A DNA stretch of 64,000 nucleotides from the NCBI GenBank assembly GCA_033220425.1, contig CM065646.1:875501-939500 (forward strand). The letters run 5' to 3'. Within the stretch, counting starts at the first letter, position 1, and each line of letters starts with the position of its first letter. The notes under the pieces are model-generated. The model did no database searches, was not told where the DNA came from, and saw nothing but the letters and a program-made list of their open reading frames with translations. Origin of the DNA: Lepraria neglecta. Taxonomy: Eukaryota > Ascomycota > Lecanoromycetes > Lecanorales > Stereocaulaceae. The position numbers were made by a program, and so were the translations under genes. This document shows, in pieces, positions 34,751 through 46,867 of this stretch.

Positions 34751-35588
34751 TCAAGGCAAGGACAACCCCATCAAAGAAGGTAATACAACGTTGGTAGGTT
34801 TGAAACGGGGCGCAACGGGTCCGTTGATGTTAGATATACTACCGCTGCTGCTTTGTGTGGGAGTGCTTGGGACTGCAGGGTTTGTTCCCGGACCAACGTT
34901 GGACACTCGGGTAGGTGATACGAACATACCTGTTGCTGTGCCAGCTGTGCCAGCTGTCCCTGTTCCAGACATGAAGGGATAAGTTTGCGGAACGGAAATG
35001 CCCGCGGGCGTGGCAAGCGTTGTGCTCGGGAATGGCGCAAAGCTGGGCGAAGAACCTAATGCGGCAGGAAAGCCACTAGAGCTAGGTCTATACGTGCTGG
35101 CAGTAGGTCCAGAACACATCAGAGCAGACTAGAGGCCAGTCAATATGCATCATGACAGGTAAAGTGGGAATTGATGTGTCTTACCCCCGGTTGGGAACAT
35201 GTATTTATCATGGCCAAGGACCCTGGGGCTCCTGTATTGGTTCTCCAGTTGCCCACACTGATGATCGTGCTTCCGATACTGTTTGTTGTGGTAATGAGGG
35301 GTAGGTTCTGAGTCCCGACGACGGTGGCAACCTTGAAGTCATGTGTAAGCAATGTACGCGCTTGAAGGTGCTGGAATATCAAAGACCAACATATTTTGGA
35401 ATAAAGATGGGCGTGCTCAGCATCTGACCAGTTGACCAGATACCAATCTCATCGTAGACTGAACATGAAGCATCGGTCGTCACTGCAATGGTATAGCTCG
35501 AAGGGAGTCTAGGGAGGCCAGGTCTCGGAAGAGCATAACAGCATCCCTCAAAGGTAAAAGCGAGGAAGAGTCTAATACGAGAATGCAT
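34751..35588 (-). CDS. Small secreted Ser/Thr-rich protein, unknown
   Basis: Three exons (35588-35444, 35360-35185, 35128-34751; introns 83 and 56 nt) give 232 aa. The first 19 residues (MHSRIRLFLAFTFEGCCYA) look like a signal peptide. The middle has four cysteines (DASCSVYDEI, INTCSQPG, MCSGPT); the C-terminal half is rich in Ser, Thr, Gly and Pro, suiting O-glycosylation. No catalytic motif. The first intron's boundary was chosen to keep frame with the well-supported second exon and is less certain. A cell-surface or effector-like role is possible but unproven. Confidence 0.5.
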
Positions 35589-36473
35589 GGTGATTTAGAT
35601 GATGGCCACAAATCAGTGTCATAGGAAGTTTCTGAGTTAGGTCTCGAGCTGACAATACTGAGACTGGAGTATATAGAAAACATCGAAGGGAGGGTGAGGC
35701 TGATAAAGAACAAGGGAGGAAAGCAACATTAGTAACTTAGGAAGTTGGTGATTAAGAGGACAGCGTGGAGAGAACAAGGATATTCGAATTCGGCATGGAA
35801 GAGAGGGCAATGCAGAGGTCGATCTATGCTGCCTGAAACCGCAGGAAGGCAATTTCAAAATCCAAAACAACATTGTCATCGGCTTTAGACGCTTGTGTCG
35901 TCGTGGAGTTGGACTATCAGGAATATTGAAGTCACACGATGAATCATAGATACTGTGATAGATCAACATAGTCCGTCGGGATGAGACAAGATGGTGAAAT
36001 TGCGCTCCCTTGAAACACCTCTTTCTCGGAGGCTACCATGTTGTTGGTAGACACCGAAGACCCTCGTTTCCTGAATGACTCCACTATCTACCCGCGCCAT
36101 AAGATTGCTTCCAGCTGCTGCCAACAATCCTGCAACTGATTGAAGCAAATCTTAATTACTTGTGCAACGATGATCGTCTCTAAGGTATACGTGTGACTAC
36201 TCCGCCGCCCACTGCCTATGATTTTGTATCAGAATCAGCCGTGGGTTCCGGCTCTCGTTCCTCCTGGTGCGCCATATATTCCCAAACAGTCTCACAGCCT
36301 CTGTCGTTGACATGTCGATCGATCCTTTCGTCTCATTGCAAAGCCTATCTTTCCCTACTTGACTTGCCCAGAGTACATACATACTTGTACTCTTTTGCAG
36401 ATATAGATTGCTCTTTCCCCTATTTAAAATTCTGATTTACTATCCTCATACCCACCGCTGAGCACGATCAATC
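35589..36473. other. Intergenic, no gene seen
   Basis: Divergent upstream regions of two secreted-protein genes. Only short ORFs. Confidence 0.5.
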
Positions 36474-38003
36474 ATGTTTTCAAAGCCATACTCTCGACTC
36501 TCGCTCAGTCGAGCCCCTGGGTCAAACATCTGCTTCCTTCTTGCTTGTTTAACACTCAACGCAATTGCTTTCAAAATAGACCCATCATGCAAGAGCCTCA
36601 AGGGGTTGGATTCAGAAGGCGTCGAGAGAAAATATGGAGATGTGAGCGACTCAATAACCACCGCGACGCTGGAAGCTATGCAATTCGCCACCCTTGCACG
36701 TTACTATCTCGCCCAAGCTGCCGAAGGCCAAGGCGATCCATTCGATCAATACCGAACCACGCAAGCTTTCAATGTTTTTCAAGGAACTTTCAGTGGAGAA
36801 ACAACTCCCGAAGATCGATTCAATAAAATCGTAGGCGGAACGGTGAACGGAGAGGTAGAATTAGGTAATTAAGATGCCAAATGTCACCCCGTTTCGCACT
36901 ACGGTCCTGATATGACTAACAGAGCGTTTTATTGGCAGGCTATCTACAGAAGTTCGCAAATTACGCTGCAGATAGTGACGCGGAGGAGGCCCCGCTCTTC
37001 GTTTGCGGAGACGAGCACCTCGAGAAGGCCTACCAGTATGCCAACGATAACGATATTGAGGATATTACAGGCGCGAAATCTTGGCAATACTATGGTAAGA
37101 AATAAGCATTCAATCAGGACGAATGACTGCAGCCTCTGAAAAGCTAACGATAATTTGATGGAACGTAATAGACAACATCATTGACGAATGGTGGCCAGTT
37201 GGAGAAGGTGCTTGCCAGGACGCGGCCGGGGATGTTGCTATTGTAAGTAATCCTATATGGGTTATCCGGATACTAGAAGAACTGATCGTTTTTCAGACCC
37301 ACATGGGCCGCTACATACAGATTTGTTCAAGCGCCTTTTCCTGGGCGCAAAGGGTTGAGCCGTCTGTTAGCATAGGGTCGGATGCCTACACTGACTGGAG
37401 CGCTCCTGAATACGCATCTGACTACAGAAAAACTCTCGATCGTTGGGCCACTCCTCTGAGCTTTACTGTGTTCCACGAACTCTGTCACTTTTTGTTGAAC
37501 AGTAAGTTTTCAAAGCTCTGATGCATGTCAAGAAGTTCCTAATGCTGACGACGTTTTCAATTTTGAAGTGGATGATTACGTTCTCTCACAACCATTCGAG
37601 TGGCTTGGCGGTACAACAAACAAAGCCTACAGGTTCAAAAGGGCTGTATAGCTAGTGCAAGAGTAACCCGACGCTGTGATAGATAATGTCGACAACTTCG
37701 CTATGTTGGTCTTGGGTGTGTCACTCCACTATGGATTTCCCATTTTTGGTGTTCACAACTTCTTTTCATTCCCCCTTTCCATTCCCTCCTTATGTGAAAT
37801 TGTATCAGCCCCTTCACCAGCTCACTCTTTCCAGTCCAAGCTCTTACTGACCTCGATCTCTTCTCTAGCACTTTTCGTGTCTGAAAACAATTGGAGCACT
37901 GGCATCGCAACTAAAGCAGGACCAGCGCCCCCCAGCAGCACCTCCAGCCCCAGCCGGAGGTGGAGGTGGAGGTGGATCCGGCGACTCATTCCAAGTACAA
38001 TAG
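36474..38003 (+). pseudogene. Secreted HExxH metallopeptidase-like gene with nonsense codons
   Basis: Signal peptide (FLLACLTLNAIAFKID after a basic start), then exons 36474-36864, 36939-37094, 37172-37242, 37297-37501 and one from 37569. The protein carries FTVFHELCHFLLN, a HExxH zinc motif, downstream of an aspzincin-like (M35) helical region. In M35 enzymes a GTxDxxYG motif supplies the third ligand; here the matching place reads GGTTNKAYRF, without the Asp. After it, TAG at 37649 and, 8 codons on, TAA interrupt a frame that continues IDNVDNFAML and, after an intron, a Gly/Pro-rich tail to 38003. Either a decayed gene or one that lost its C-terminus; activity is doubtful. Confidence 0.55.
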
Positions 38004-38368
38004 ATCCAATTAGGCGTGGTGCTTCACTGAGTCAAGATTGCGGAAAGTGGAGGTGCTACAGGTTTCACTTGTTTTTTAATCACAGATCATCTGTCTATCA
38101 GTGATTGTACCTATACGTTAATAGCTCCTAGAGCAAATGTTTCCACATAATGTACTAACAAATTAATTCAAGTAATTGGCTGCTATTACACAGGTCTAGC
38201 TTGTTTTTGTCCCCCGCTGGACTGTATGTTGTAATTCGTAGGATTCTGAGAATTCTCCTGTCAGCTTAAGGGATTCCGCTGGTTTCACCAGTCTTCGCCC
38301 CCCTCCATTCAAATTGAACCAATTCTTTTAAAGTCATAGATTATTTATCCCAGAATATTGTGCTCAAC
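38004..38368. other. Intergenic, no gene seen
   Basis: AT-rich spacer between two plus-strand genes. Confidence 0.5.
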
Positions 38369-39474
38369 ATGTCAGTAAGCCGACCTCGAGCCCCACCTTA
38401 CGACCCTACGGGCCCACCTCGACCCTCCAAGTTATACAATCCCAGCGTTCCGCCTGCTCCACGATACCCGAACGGAAGAATCCCAATCCCACCGAAACGG
38501 AGCCGCCCTGAGGTGGAGACTAGGGTCGTGCTCTTAACATTCCACCCGCATACGCCTCTAGAAGATGAATCAACGACAGCTGGGGAGGCTTGGGCGGCAA
38601 CGAGAGCGGCGATAAAGGGGGAGAGGGGAGTGGGGAATTTTGTGTGGGGAAGGACCGAGGAGAGGGAGGAAGTTGTAGTTTTGATGATAGGTAAGTTTCA
38701 CGTAATGTTTGTTTTCTTTAGTTATCACCAACTAAATTATCGTCTCTACGTCTTTCTTGTAATAGTTGCACCTTACTCTTGTTCAGTTGACGCCTATGCC
38801 TTCATTTCCAATCGATTCATTATTCCTTCCTCTTCCTTTGCCCTTCCACCCACATCTTGAAAGATATACCCTCCCCCGCATGCGGTCTCTTTGACTAAAT
38901 CTTTCCACGACACACTATAGACCACGACGAACCGCAACGCCAACCCACGACCCCCTTACTCGCCCCCGTTAATCCTTTTCTTGCCACTGCCCCATCCATC
39001 TGTACCACCTATTTCTCAGAATACCCGCCTTATCCTCATCCTCATGATCTCACTTCCCTAACATTCCGTCATCTCGAAACCCCAGCGAGCACCCCGATAG
39101 TAAGACAGAAGCCCCAATATCTAGGGCTGTACTGCACGCAGATACAACCGAGGATGGAGGGCGCGATGAGAGCAGCGGGAGGGTGGTGCGAGATGGGCGA
39201 TGTGGAAAAGGTAGGGGGGACGAAGGAGGGGGATAGTCGGGGAGAGGGGGAGGATAATAATGACTCTTCCAACACTGAGGTTAAATTGGGAGTATATCTG
39301 ACGCTTTGGACATGGAAGAGTGCTGAGGCGCGCGGATTGTGGGAACTGACTGATGAAGGAAAGCGGTATCAGACATGGTGGGCAGAGAGGGAGGATTGGA
39401 GCAGGAGGGAGGAGTGGATTGTGCAGGTTCAGGCCGGGTATTACTATGGGGATTATGATATGCGGCTCTCTTGA
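38369..39474 (+). CDS. Unknown protein, Pro-rich N-terminus
   Basis: Two exons (38369-38690 and 38921-39474) give 291 aa in frame. It begins MSVSRPRAPPYDPTGPPRPS; the middle reads RVVLLTFHPHTPLED and, after the intron, TSLTFRHLETPASTP, QYLGLYCTQIQPRM, VYLTLWTWKSAEARGLWEL and IVQVQAGYYYGDYDMRLS at the end. No domain recognised, no signal peptide. The 230-nt intron is long for this window, so an extra small exon inside it cannot be excluded. Codon use and the long second exon support a real gene. Confidence 0.6.
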
Positions 39475-39569
39475 ATCATAACAGGGAAATGAGGGTATTT
39501 ATGTAGAGTGACTTTTGTGAAGTCGCGATTTGAGGCGATAATCGGATTAAAGTAACGCCGGTACTCGTA

Positions 39570-41986
39570 TTGACCCCACAACCGGCAGGACCCTACAACC
39601 GGCAGGCGCTAAGCCTAATTAGGCAAACTTCTAAAAAATTAGCAATGTTGTCCACATAAACACCTCCATTCAAGGACATTATATAGCGAACTGACCGAAT
39701 TAGGGCTCTACAATATACTCGGAGGCAGCGGACTAGTAGTGAAAGAGGCCCTGATATCCAGAATAGCCATATCTTAGATACATAGTGTGGCACATCCACC
39801 CGAATTCTTAAATATATGAATGTGCTTACTATATTATATCGCAAATCGAATTCGAAATCAGGCCTGAAAACGCGATTGCAATACCTCCTTCCTATTTGAG
39901 TATAGCTTCTATTCCAGCAGTCGCCGTGGCTTCCTAATAATCCGACCTCCTTGCGTAGCTACAGGAGTAGGTGATAGCTCTCGCTCAGGGACTGGCTGCT
40001 CCGTCCTCGGTGATGCGTCTGATATATATACTCGGCGAGTCGTGATTACTGTCGCTCGGGGTACTTTTAGTATTACTGTTGGAGGCTCTGGAAGCTCGAA
40101 TAGATAGCGGATGAATCCTAATACAGTAAATGCCTTCTTCTCGTTATCTTTTCGAGCCCTTACTCTTGCTTAACTAATAAGCTTATATATTTTGGCTTCT
40201 TCTTTCTTCTTCGCTTATTGGATCTTATCTAGTGCCTTCTTCTCCTTTGCTTCTTCCTTCTATTAGTTTCTTAAAGTATCCTCCTTCTCTCGCTGTTCTT
40301 TAGCAAGTAACCTCTCTTAGACGACTTCTAAGCTTATAACTCGGGCTTTACTATAAGTGCCTTGCTTATTGCCTTTACGCCTCTGATTTCGTTGACTAGC
40401 TCTTATCAGTTACTTATTAACGCTCTCTTGAGTTTCCGAGAAGGAGGTAGTATAGATAGCGGCTTTCCCTAGCTTCTCTACTCGAGGATCGATGTTTCCG
40501 ATGGCTTAAAGGAGGTCTTGTATCTGCTAGATATTGGTAGGCGTTTTGAAGCTGTTGATAGTGACCCCGGCTTTAGATAGTGTAACTAGACGAATACTGA
40601 TATCGATATTGACAGGGAGCTTTCCGATGATTATATTGGGGTCCTAGGGAGATAAGCCAGCTTTCTTCTAAGCGTTTTTGATTATATCCTCCCTGCCTAC
40701 TACTTTCCTCGCTTAGCAATAACATTCGATAAATTCTGCCTTATTTACCGAAACATGGGTAGCGAACCTCGTAACTTCTAATAGCTGCTTTCGATATATA
40801 TTAGCCAAAGGTCCGAAGAATAAGATATCTAGAGGTTAGAGTAGATATATAGAGTAGGAAGGAAGGCATAAAAGGATGATATTATAAGCCTTACAGAACT
40901 CAATAGCTTTATTTGAGATATAAGATTGATGGCCGTCGAATATAAGTATTCTATATTTATCTTTTAAGCCTTCTCGCTTCGTATATTTATAGAAGTACTC
41001 CTTTATCCAAAGTAGGCCTAATTCGTTATCTATCTAGCCGTTCTTACTATATATAATATAACCCCAGACCTTCTCTTTACTTAGTGCTTCCCAGTAGACT
41101 ACTTACTATTGCTTTCCTTTAAAGATGATCTAGGGCCGAAGGAGTCTTCCGTCGAGCGAGATAAGCTTAAGGAGAGATACCTATTCCCGATTGCCGCAAT
41201 AAGTAATATATAGTTAGATAGCATGTTTTGAGATAACGCATTTGACCTTCTTTAGGACTCCAAGCATGAAGCCTTTCTCGTCTATATTGTATATATCCTG
41301 GTCTTCTATATTGTACTTCTGCTTCATTATAATATAGAGCTCGAACTAATAAGCTATCGTTGCAGGGTCACTGGCGGTATTATTCCTATTCTTATCCATG
41401 GGCGAGAGGAATTTCGTTTTCAGATCGGGATAGCGATACAAGAACTTATCGACCTAATAATATCCTAGATCTCTTATATAGCCTCTTTTCTAAAGTATTT
41501 ACTGAGCTATAGAGCGCAATTAAATAAGCCTTGGTAGCTACCCCCATTTGCCGAGTTATATTATCCATCTCACGATAGAAGCTTCTTCTGCTGGCGATAG
41601 TAATTACTGTTCCTCGTCGTATTCCTTCTTTGATCTTGCCCCTTTAATCCGATCTTGTAGAGTACTCCGACTGATCCGAAAGCGACTAGCGATCTGGCAA
41701 ATAGGTTCGGCTTGTAGGGTGCTAACAACTTTGTGATAAAAGTGCAGAGCTAACAGGATTCTTTGCTCCTTTGGGAGCTCCGGAGGACCTGTCTGGAGGT
41801 CTTCGTCATCGGCTAGATCTGGGAGAGGGTCCAGGGGCTTGTGGAGCGTTAACGTGGCCATAATGGTGGAGTTAAGTGGGTGATATGGAGCAATTCGAAT
41901 AGAATTGTTTATGGTATTTGTTTACTACTATGCCTAACTAGGCTTAGCGTCTGCCGGTTGTAGGGTCCTGCCGGTTGTGGGGTCAA
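39570..41986 (-). mobile_element. Pogo/Fot-type DNA transposon, complete but RIP-inactivated
   Basis: 2,417 bp bounded by 56-bp terminal inverted repeats (39570-39625 and 41931-41986) with two transition mismatches, starting TTGACCCCACAACCGGCAGG, and flanked by a TA duplication on both sides (39568-39569, 41987-41988), as for Tc1/mariner-superfamily pogo elements. Each repeat contains ACAACCGGCAG twice. The internal minus-strand gene is a DDE transposase full of Gln-to-stop changes. It sits between an unknown gene and SLA2, at the flank of the mating-type region. Confidence 0.93.
39900..41861 (-). pseudogene. Pogo-type transposase relic
   Basis: Leftward from ATG 41861: 85 intact codons with the psq/HTH motif ASRFRISRSTLQDRIKGARS, then LLSPAEEASIVRW and a frame in which TAA and TAG replace Gln codons again and again. 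Recognisable DDE parts are IYNIDEKGFMLG (first catalytic Asp), IFDGHQSYISNKAIEF (second) and LCLPSYSIYLL/PLDILFFGPL, the family's QPLDVxxFGPL box with its Gln turned to stop. The C-terminal part is too damaged to follow. Stops arise as CAA to TAA and CAG to TAG on the coding strand, the RIP signature. Confidence 0.88.
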
Positions 41987-41988
41987 TA

Positions 41989-42397
41989 CTAGTATTCTAA
42001 GGCTGACGACGGAAATCCGGAGACTGGAGCCTTAGATGAAGAAGGCAGCTCAAAGTTTCGCAAATGCCGCCTGTACTCTGACAACTGCCCTTCCACCCCA
42101 TCCTACAGCTACTTTCACTCTCTAGCCACCCTCATCGCACCTTCCTTCTGATGTGAGCCTGTCTCCTGAGACCCTAAGTTTCCCTTCTCCGTGCCTTCCA
42201 CCTCCGCCATGTCGTACGGGTACGGAGGAAACAGTACGCGTAATGTCGACCTGGGCAAGTATGGCAGCTCCTTCCATACTTTCTGAAGCTCCTCAAGCAT
42301 GACATGAGCCCCCATGCTTCCGTCATACACAAGTCCGACTGTCCCTCTCCCCATTGATGCCCCTACTACCGTGTGACATAGGCTCTAGACATTAGAT
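41989..42397. other. SLA2 upstream region
   Basis: Between the transposon and SLA2. A minus-strand ORF (42354-42115) has no family resemblance. The SLA2 promoter must lie here. Confidence 0.5.
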
Positions 42398-45300
42398 ATG
42401 AATATTAATACGTGGTCTAGATCCGAGAGCGACCTTGCTATAAACATCCGTAAAGCTACGAGCATAGAGGAGACCGCGCCAAAACGCAAACATGTCCGAG
42501 CATGCATCGTCTACACATGGGACCACAAGTCCTCACAATCTTTCTGGGCGGGCATGAAAGTGCAGCCTATCCTCGCCGACGAAGTCCAAACTTTCAAAGC
42601 TCTCATTACCGTACACAAGGTGCTCCAGGAGGGACATCCGGTATGCGTGAAAGAGGCGCAAGCAAACATCAATTGGCTAGAGAGCTTGACGAGAGGGGTA
42701 TCTGGTGAAGGCCTCCGAGGTATGCATGCAGACCCTGCCAGAAGTGGGTTGAAAGACTAGCGACGCAGGTGTATGGCACAGCAAGCTGATACTGGGTATA
42801 GGCTATGGACCTTTGCTACGGGACTATGTCTATTTCCTTTTAGCGAAGCTAGCCTTCCACAGGCAGCATCCTGAATTCAACGGTATGATTCTTCTCCGAA
42901 GAAATGCGCGCAGCACGAGCTGAGGATTCTTGCAGGTCTTTTCGAATACGAGGAGTATATCAGTCTGAAGTCGATAAATGATCCCAATGAAGGGTGAGCC
43001 ATCCTTTCGAGGCTCTGCGCTGCAGCAGCTGCTGACATCTGGCTAGATATGAGACTATCACAGACCTCATGACCCTCCAGGATCAGATAGACACCTTCCA
43101 GAAGCTCATCTTTGCTCATTTTAGAGGTGGTGCAAACAACGAGTGCAGGATATCGGCACTGGTGCCCCTCGTACAAGAAAGCTATGGCATATACAAATTT
43201 ATTACGAGCATGTTGCGGGCGATGCATACCAGTGAGCCAGCAGTTGCTAGTGCCTATGTATGCGGTACTAACAGGTTATAGCTACTGGCGATGATGAGGT
43301 TCTCGAGCCATTACGGGGAAGATACGACACACAACATTACCGCCTTCTCAAATTCTACTACGAATGCTCCAATCTCCGATATCTGACCAGCTTGATCCAA
43401 GTGCCCAAATTGCCACAAGAACCTCCAAACCTTTTAAGCGAAGATGACGATCGACCTGCCTTGCCCCGTCGACCAACTCGAGAGATCGAGAAAAAGGAAG
43501 AGCCAGCCCCTTCTAAGTCTCCTCCGCCCAGTGCTGCTCCAGATCCAGAACCGATCAACGAGTTCTGGAAGAATGAACAACGGCGACGGCAAGAGGAGTA
43601 CGATGCCGAGCAGCGGAGATTACAGGATCAATGGAACCAAGCACAGTACCAGCAGCAACTGGCGCAGCAACAAGCTGATAGGGATTTCGAGGAGCAGCGC
43701 CGACTACAGGCTGAGCAGCAACGGCTAGCTCAAGAGCAATTGATGCGAGACCAGTTCCAGGCACAAACCCAAGGCCGGATGGCCGAGCTGGAGCGAGAGA
43801 ACCTCAATGCTCGAGCACAGTACGAACGAGATCAGTTGATGCTTGAACAGTATGACCGGAGGATGAAGGACCTGGAAAATCAGCTGAATCAGCTGAATCA
43901 AAATTTCAATCAACAAACTTCTTCGAAGGACGATCAGGTACGGGCGTTACAAGAGCAGGTCAATACTTGGCGGACAAAGTACGAGGCGCTCGCCAAACTC
44001 TACTCCCAGTTACGGCACGAGCATCTTGAGCTGTTGCAGAAGTTCAAAGGTGTCCAATTGAAAGCGGCGTCAGCACAAGAGGCTATTGAGAAGCGTGAGA
44101 AGCTCGAGCGTGAGATCAAGACAAAGAACCTCGAGCTGGCAGACATGATCCGGGAGCGAGACAGGGCTCTGCACGAGAAAGACCGGTTAACAGGCGGCAA
44201 CAGAGAGGAGGTCGAGAAACTCAAGCGAGAGCTTCGGTTTGCGCTTGAGAAAGCAGATAATGCTGAACGAGCCAAGGGCTCGGAATTGTCCTCGATGCTG
44301 GCCAAGTACAACCGAGAGATGGCGGATCTTGAAGAGGCTCTGCGGGTTCGTTACTTGTATTCGTGGATTGCAGGCATCTACTGACCAAGACTTAGAACAA
44401 GACGAGGGCCTTGGATGACACTCATTCGAAGTTCGGCGAGCGAGATGGCGATCTCGAACAAACTTTAAGAGAAAAGGAAGATGAACTTGAGATCACCAAG
44501 TCTGGCCTGGATCAGGCATTGATACAACTCAACGAGCTAAGCATGGTGTGTGAAAGCTGAGCGCTATATTAGGGGCAATCGCTGACTTCTCCAGAACGGT
44601 GGCGACACAGACAAGGCGCTCGACGAACAGATAGACCAAGTACTTCTAAGCAACATCGACAAGATCAACGATATCATTGACTCCGTACTCGAGAGCGGTG
44701 TCCAGCGTGTGGATGACGCTCTTTATGAGCTTGACTCGTCGATGCAGGCTGGAAACCAGAATGCATCTGCACCATACGTTCTATCGCAAATAGAAAAGGC
44801 CTCAGCCAGCACTACTGAGTTCGCCACCGCCTTCAACAACTTCATTGCCGATGGTCCTAACAGTCCTCATGCCGAAATTATTCGCACAGTCAATGTCTTT
44901 GCTGGCTCGATAGCAGACGTCCTCAGCAACACCAAAGGACTTACACGCTTTGCTACAGAGGAAAAGAAAGCTGACCAGCTCATCAACGCTGCTCGCCAGT
45001 CAGCCCAGTCGACGGTTAAATTCTTCCGCAATCTCCAATCCTTCCGCCTTGACAGTCTGAAACCAGAGGCGAGGACAGACGTCGTCATCAATAATATGAA
45101 CGATACCCAAGTAAACCTTCAGAAGCTTTCCAAACTCGCTGATGCCTTCGCTCCTAAGTCTGGGAAAATCACGAACGCAAAGGGCGACCTTGGAGATCTT
45201 GTCGACCAAGAGTTGACCAACGCAGCAAAAGCCATCGATGCTGCCGCAGAACGTCTGAACAAGATGATGAATAAGCCCAGGGAAGGTTACAGTACCTACG

Positions 45301-45899
45301 AACTCCGCATCCACGACAGCATCCTCCAAGCCGCCATAGCCGTCACCAACGCCATAGCACAGCTCATCAAAGCTGCTACAGCGTCACAGCAAGAAATTGT
45401 CAAGGAAGGTCGTGGCTCCTCGTCGCGAAGTGTCTTTTATAAGAAGAACAACCGCTGGACCGAAGGGCTCATCAGCGCTGCAAAAGCTGTTGCTTCCTCG
45501 ACCAACACACTCATTGAAACAGCCGACGGTGTCATAAGTGGCCGAAATAGCCCGGAGCAGCTGATTGTCGCAAGTAACGATGTTGCAGCTTCTACGGCAC
45601 AGCTTGTGGCTGCAAGTAGAGTCAAAGCGAACTTTGGAAGCAAAACGCAAGATCGGCTGGAGGAGGCCAGCAAGGCTGTCGGCAAGGCTTGCAGGAGTCT
45701 GGTCAAGCAGGTTCAGAATATCATCAGCCAGAGGAACAAGGAAGACGGAGAAGATGTGGACTATGGCGCATTGAGTGGGCATGAATTCAAGGTCAGGGAG
45801 ATGGAGCAGCAGGTCGAGATTCTACAGCTGGAGAACAATCTGGCGCAGGCAAGACAGAGGTTGGGTGAGATGAGGAAGATCTCGTATCAAGAAGATTAG
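42398..45899 (+). CDS. SLA2: Sla2/End4/Hip1R cytoskeletal adaptor
   Basis: Seven exons (42398-42719, 42802-42882, 42936-42993, 43047-43231, 43282-44345, 44396-44545, 44595-45899; introns 49-82 nt) encode 1,054 aa, the expected size. The N-terminal ANTH domain (DLAINIRKATS, IVYTWDHKSSQSFWAGMKV) binds PI(4,5)P2. A Gln/Glu-rich coiled coil spans about 350-720, and the C-terminal I/LWEQ (talin-like) domain (about 800-1000, e.g. GLISAAKAVASSTNTLIE) binds actin. It couples endocytic coats to actin. In most Pezizomycotina it marks one side of the mating-type locus, as here. The first ~7 residues (MNINTWS) are unconserved, so the start is slightly uncertain. Confidence 0.93.
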
Positions 45900-46867
45900 G
45901 GATATCGGTAATGCATGCATGCATGGGACTGGGTAGGTGTGGTCTGGGGCACCTCCAGCACCTTCCTCTATCAGTAGATATTTGGGAGCAAACTGCCTAC
46001 ATACTCTAGGAGTCTCTTGTATGATATGTACAGCTCTGAGGAGATCGAAGAGATTGTACCACACGCTTGCTAACTCGTACGGAAAGCCTTTTGATCTCTG
46101 AATTGGCGAGGAAGCCTGTGCAACTGCCTTTGGTGTGACACCATTCTCCAGAAAGAAGAAATCAAAGACGTAGACTTACGTCGCTGTAAGACCAGGGTAG
46201 AGAGAGCAAGGGACACGTAAACATCGGTAGATAGGAGGAGGTCCCTTCCCACAATACCGCCATCTCGTTAGTGCCGTCTAGCGAGCAAAATTGGGGGCGG
46301 GAAGCTGCACCCTGCAAGCGCAAGGGACGGCGGCAGGACGGAGAAGAATTTGCTTTCTTGGCAGGCAGCACTCTATTTGCACCACTCTCCTTTGTGGACG
46401 AGAGGTCTATCTAAAGAGCATTTGTATTCTGGTATCTATTTGCGAGACTGTCTATGTACTGCTGTACAAGACTTGTCTACAGCAGCCGAAGCTGCAAGAG
46501 TTATCGCCGCCCATGCGAGGTCTGATACAGGTAACGGCCAATGTTAAGGGACGACTTGCCAACACGACAATCTGAACATGAAAAATAAACCGCCAAACAA
46601 CGAGAGGAAAGAGTCGACATCATGAGGACATTTGTGAGCATGGAGCCGGCGATGATCCATCGTCACATTCGCAGTCCCTTCCAAGGATGTATCCACCACA
46701 ATATGCACCCCTTGTAGGCCAGCTCTTATCCAGCCAATGATCCCAGCGCCAATCCGAACACCCAACGTCGGCATAAGTGCGAGCAGCAGGGGCTCAGCCA
46801 TATAGGGCAAAGGGACACTATTAGCCTCTATGCATCATCAAGTGGAAAGGACTCTTACTCACTGTGT
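45900..46867. other. SLA2-side flank of the MAT locus
   Basis: No supported gene. Short ORFs only; includes the 3' region of SLA2. Confidence 0.5.

Noticed and set aside
37646-37683. Intron removing both stops of the HExxH gene (GTATAG...GATAG)
   Set aside because: It would be only about 37 nt, shorter than any intron supported here, and would delete residues expected in the family.
42115-42354. 79-residue minus-strand ORF between the transposon and SLA2
   Set aside because: Looks weakly coding but matches no family I know and lies in the SLA2 promoter.
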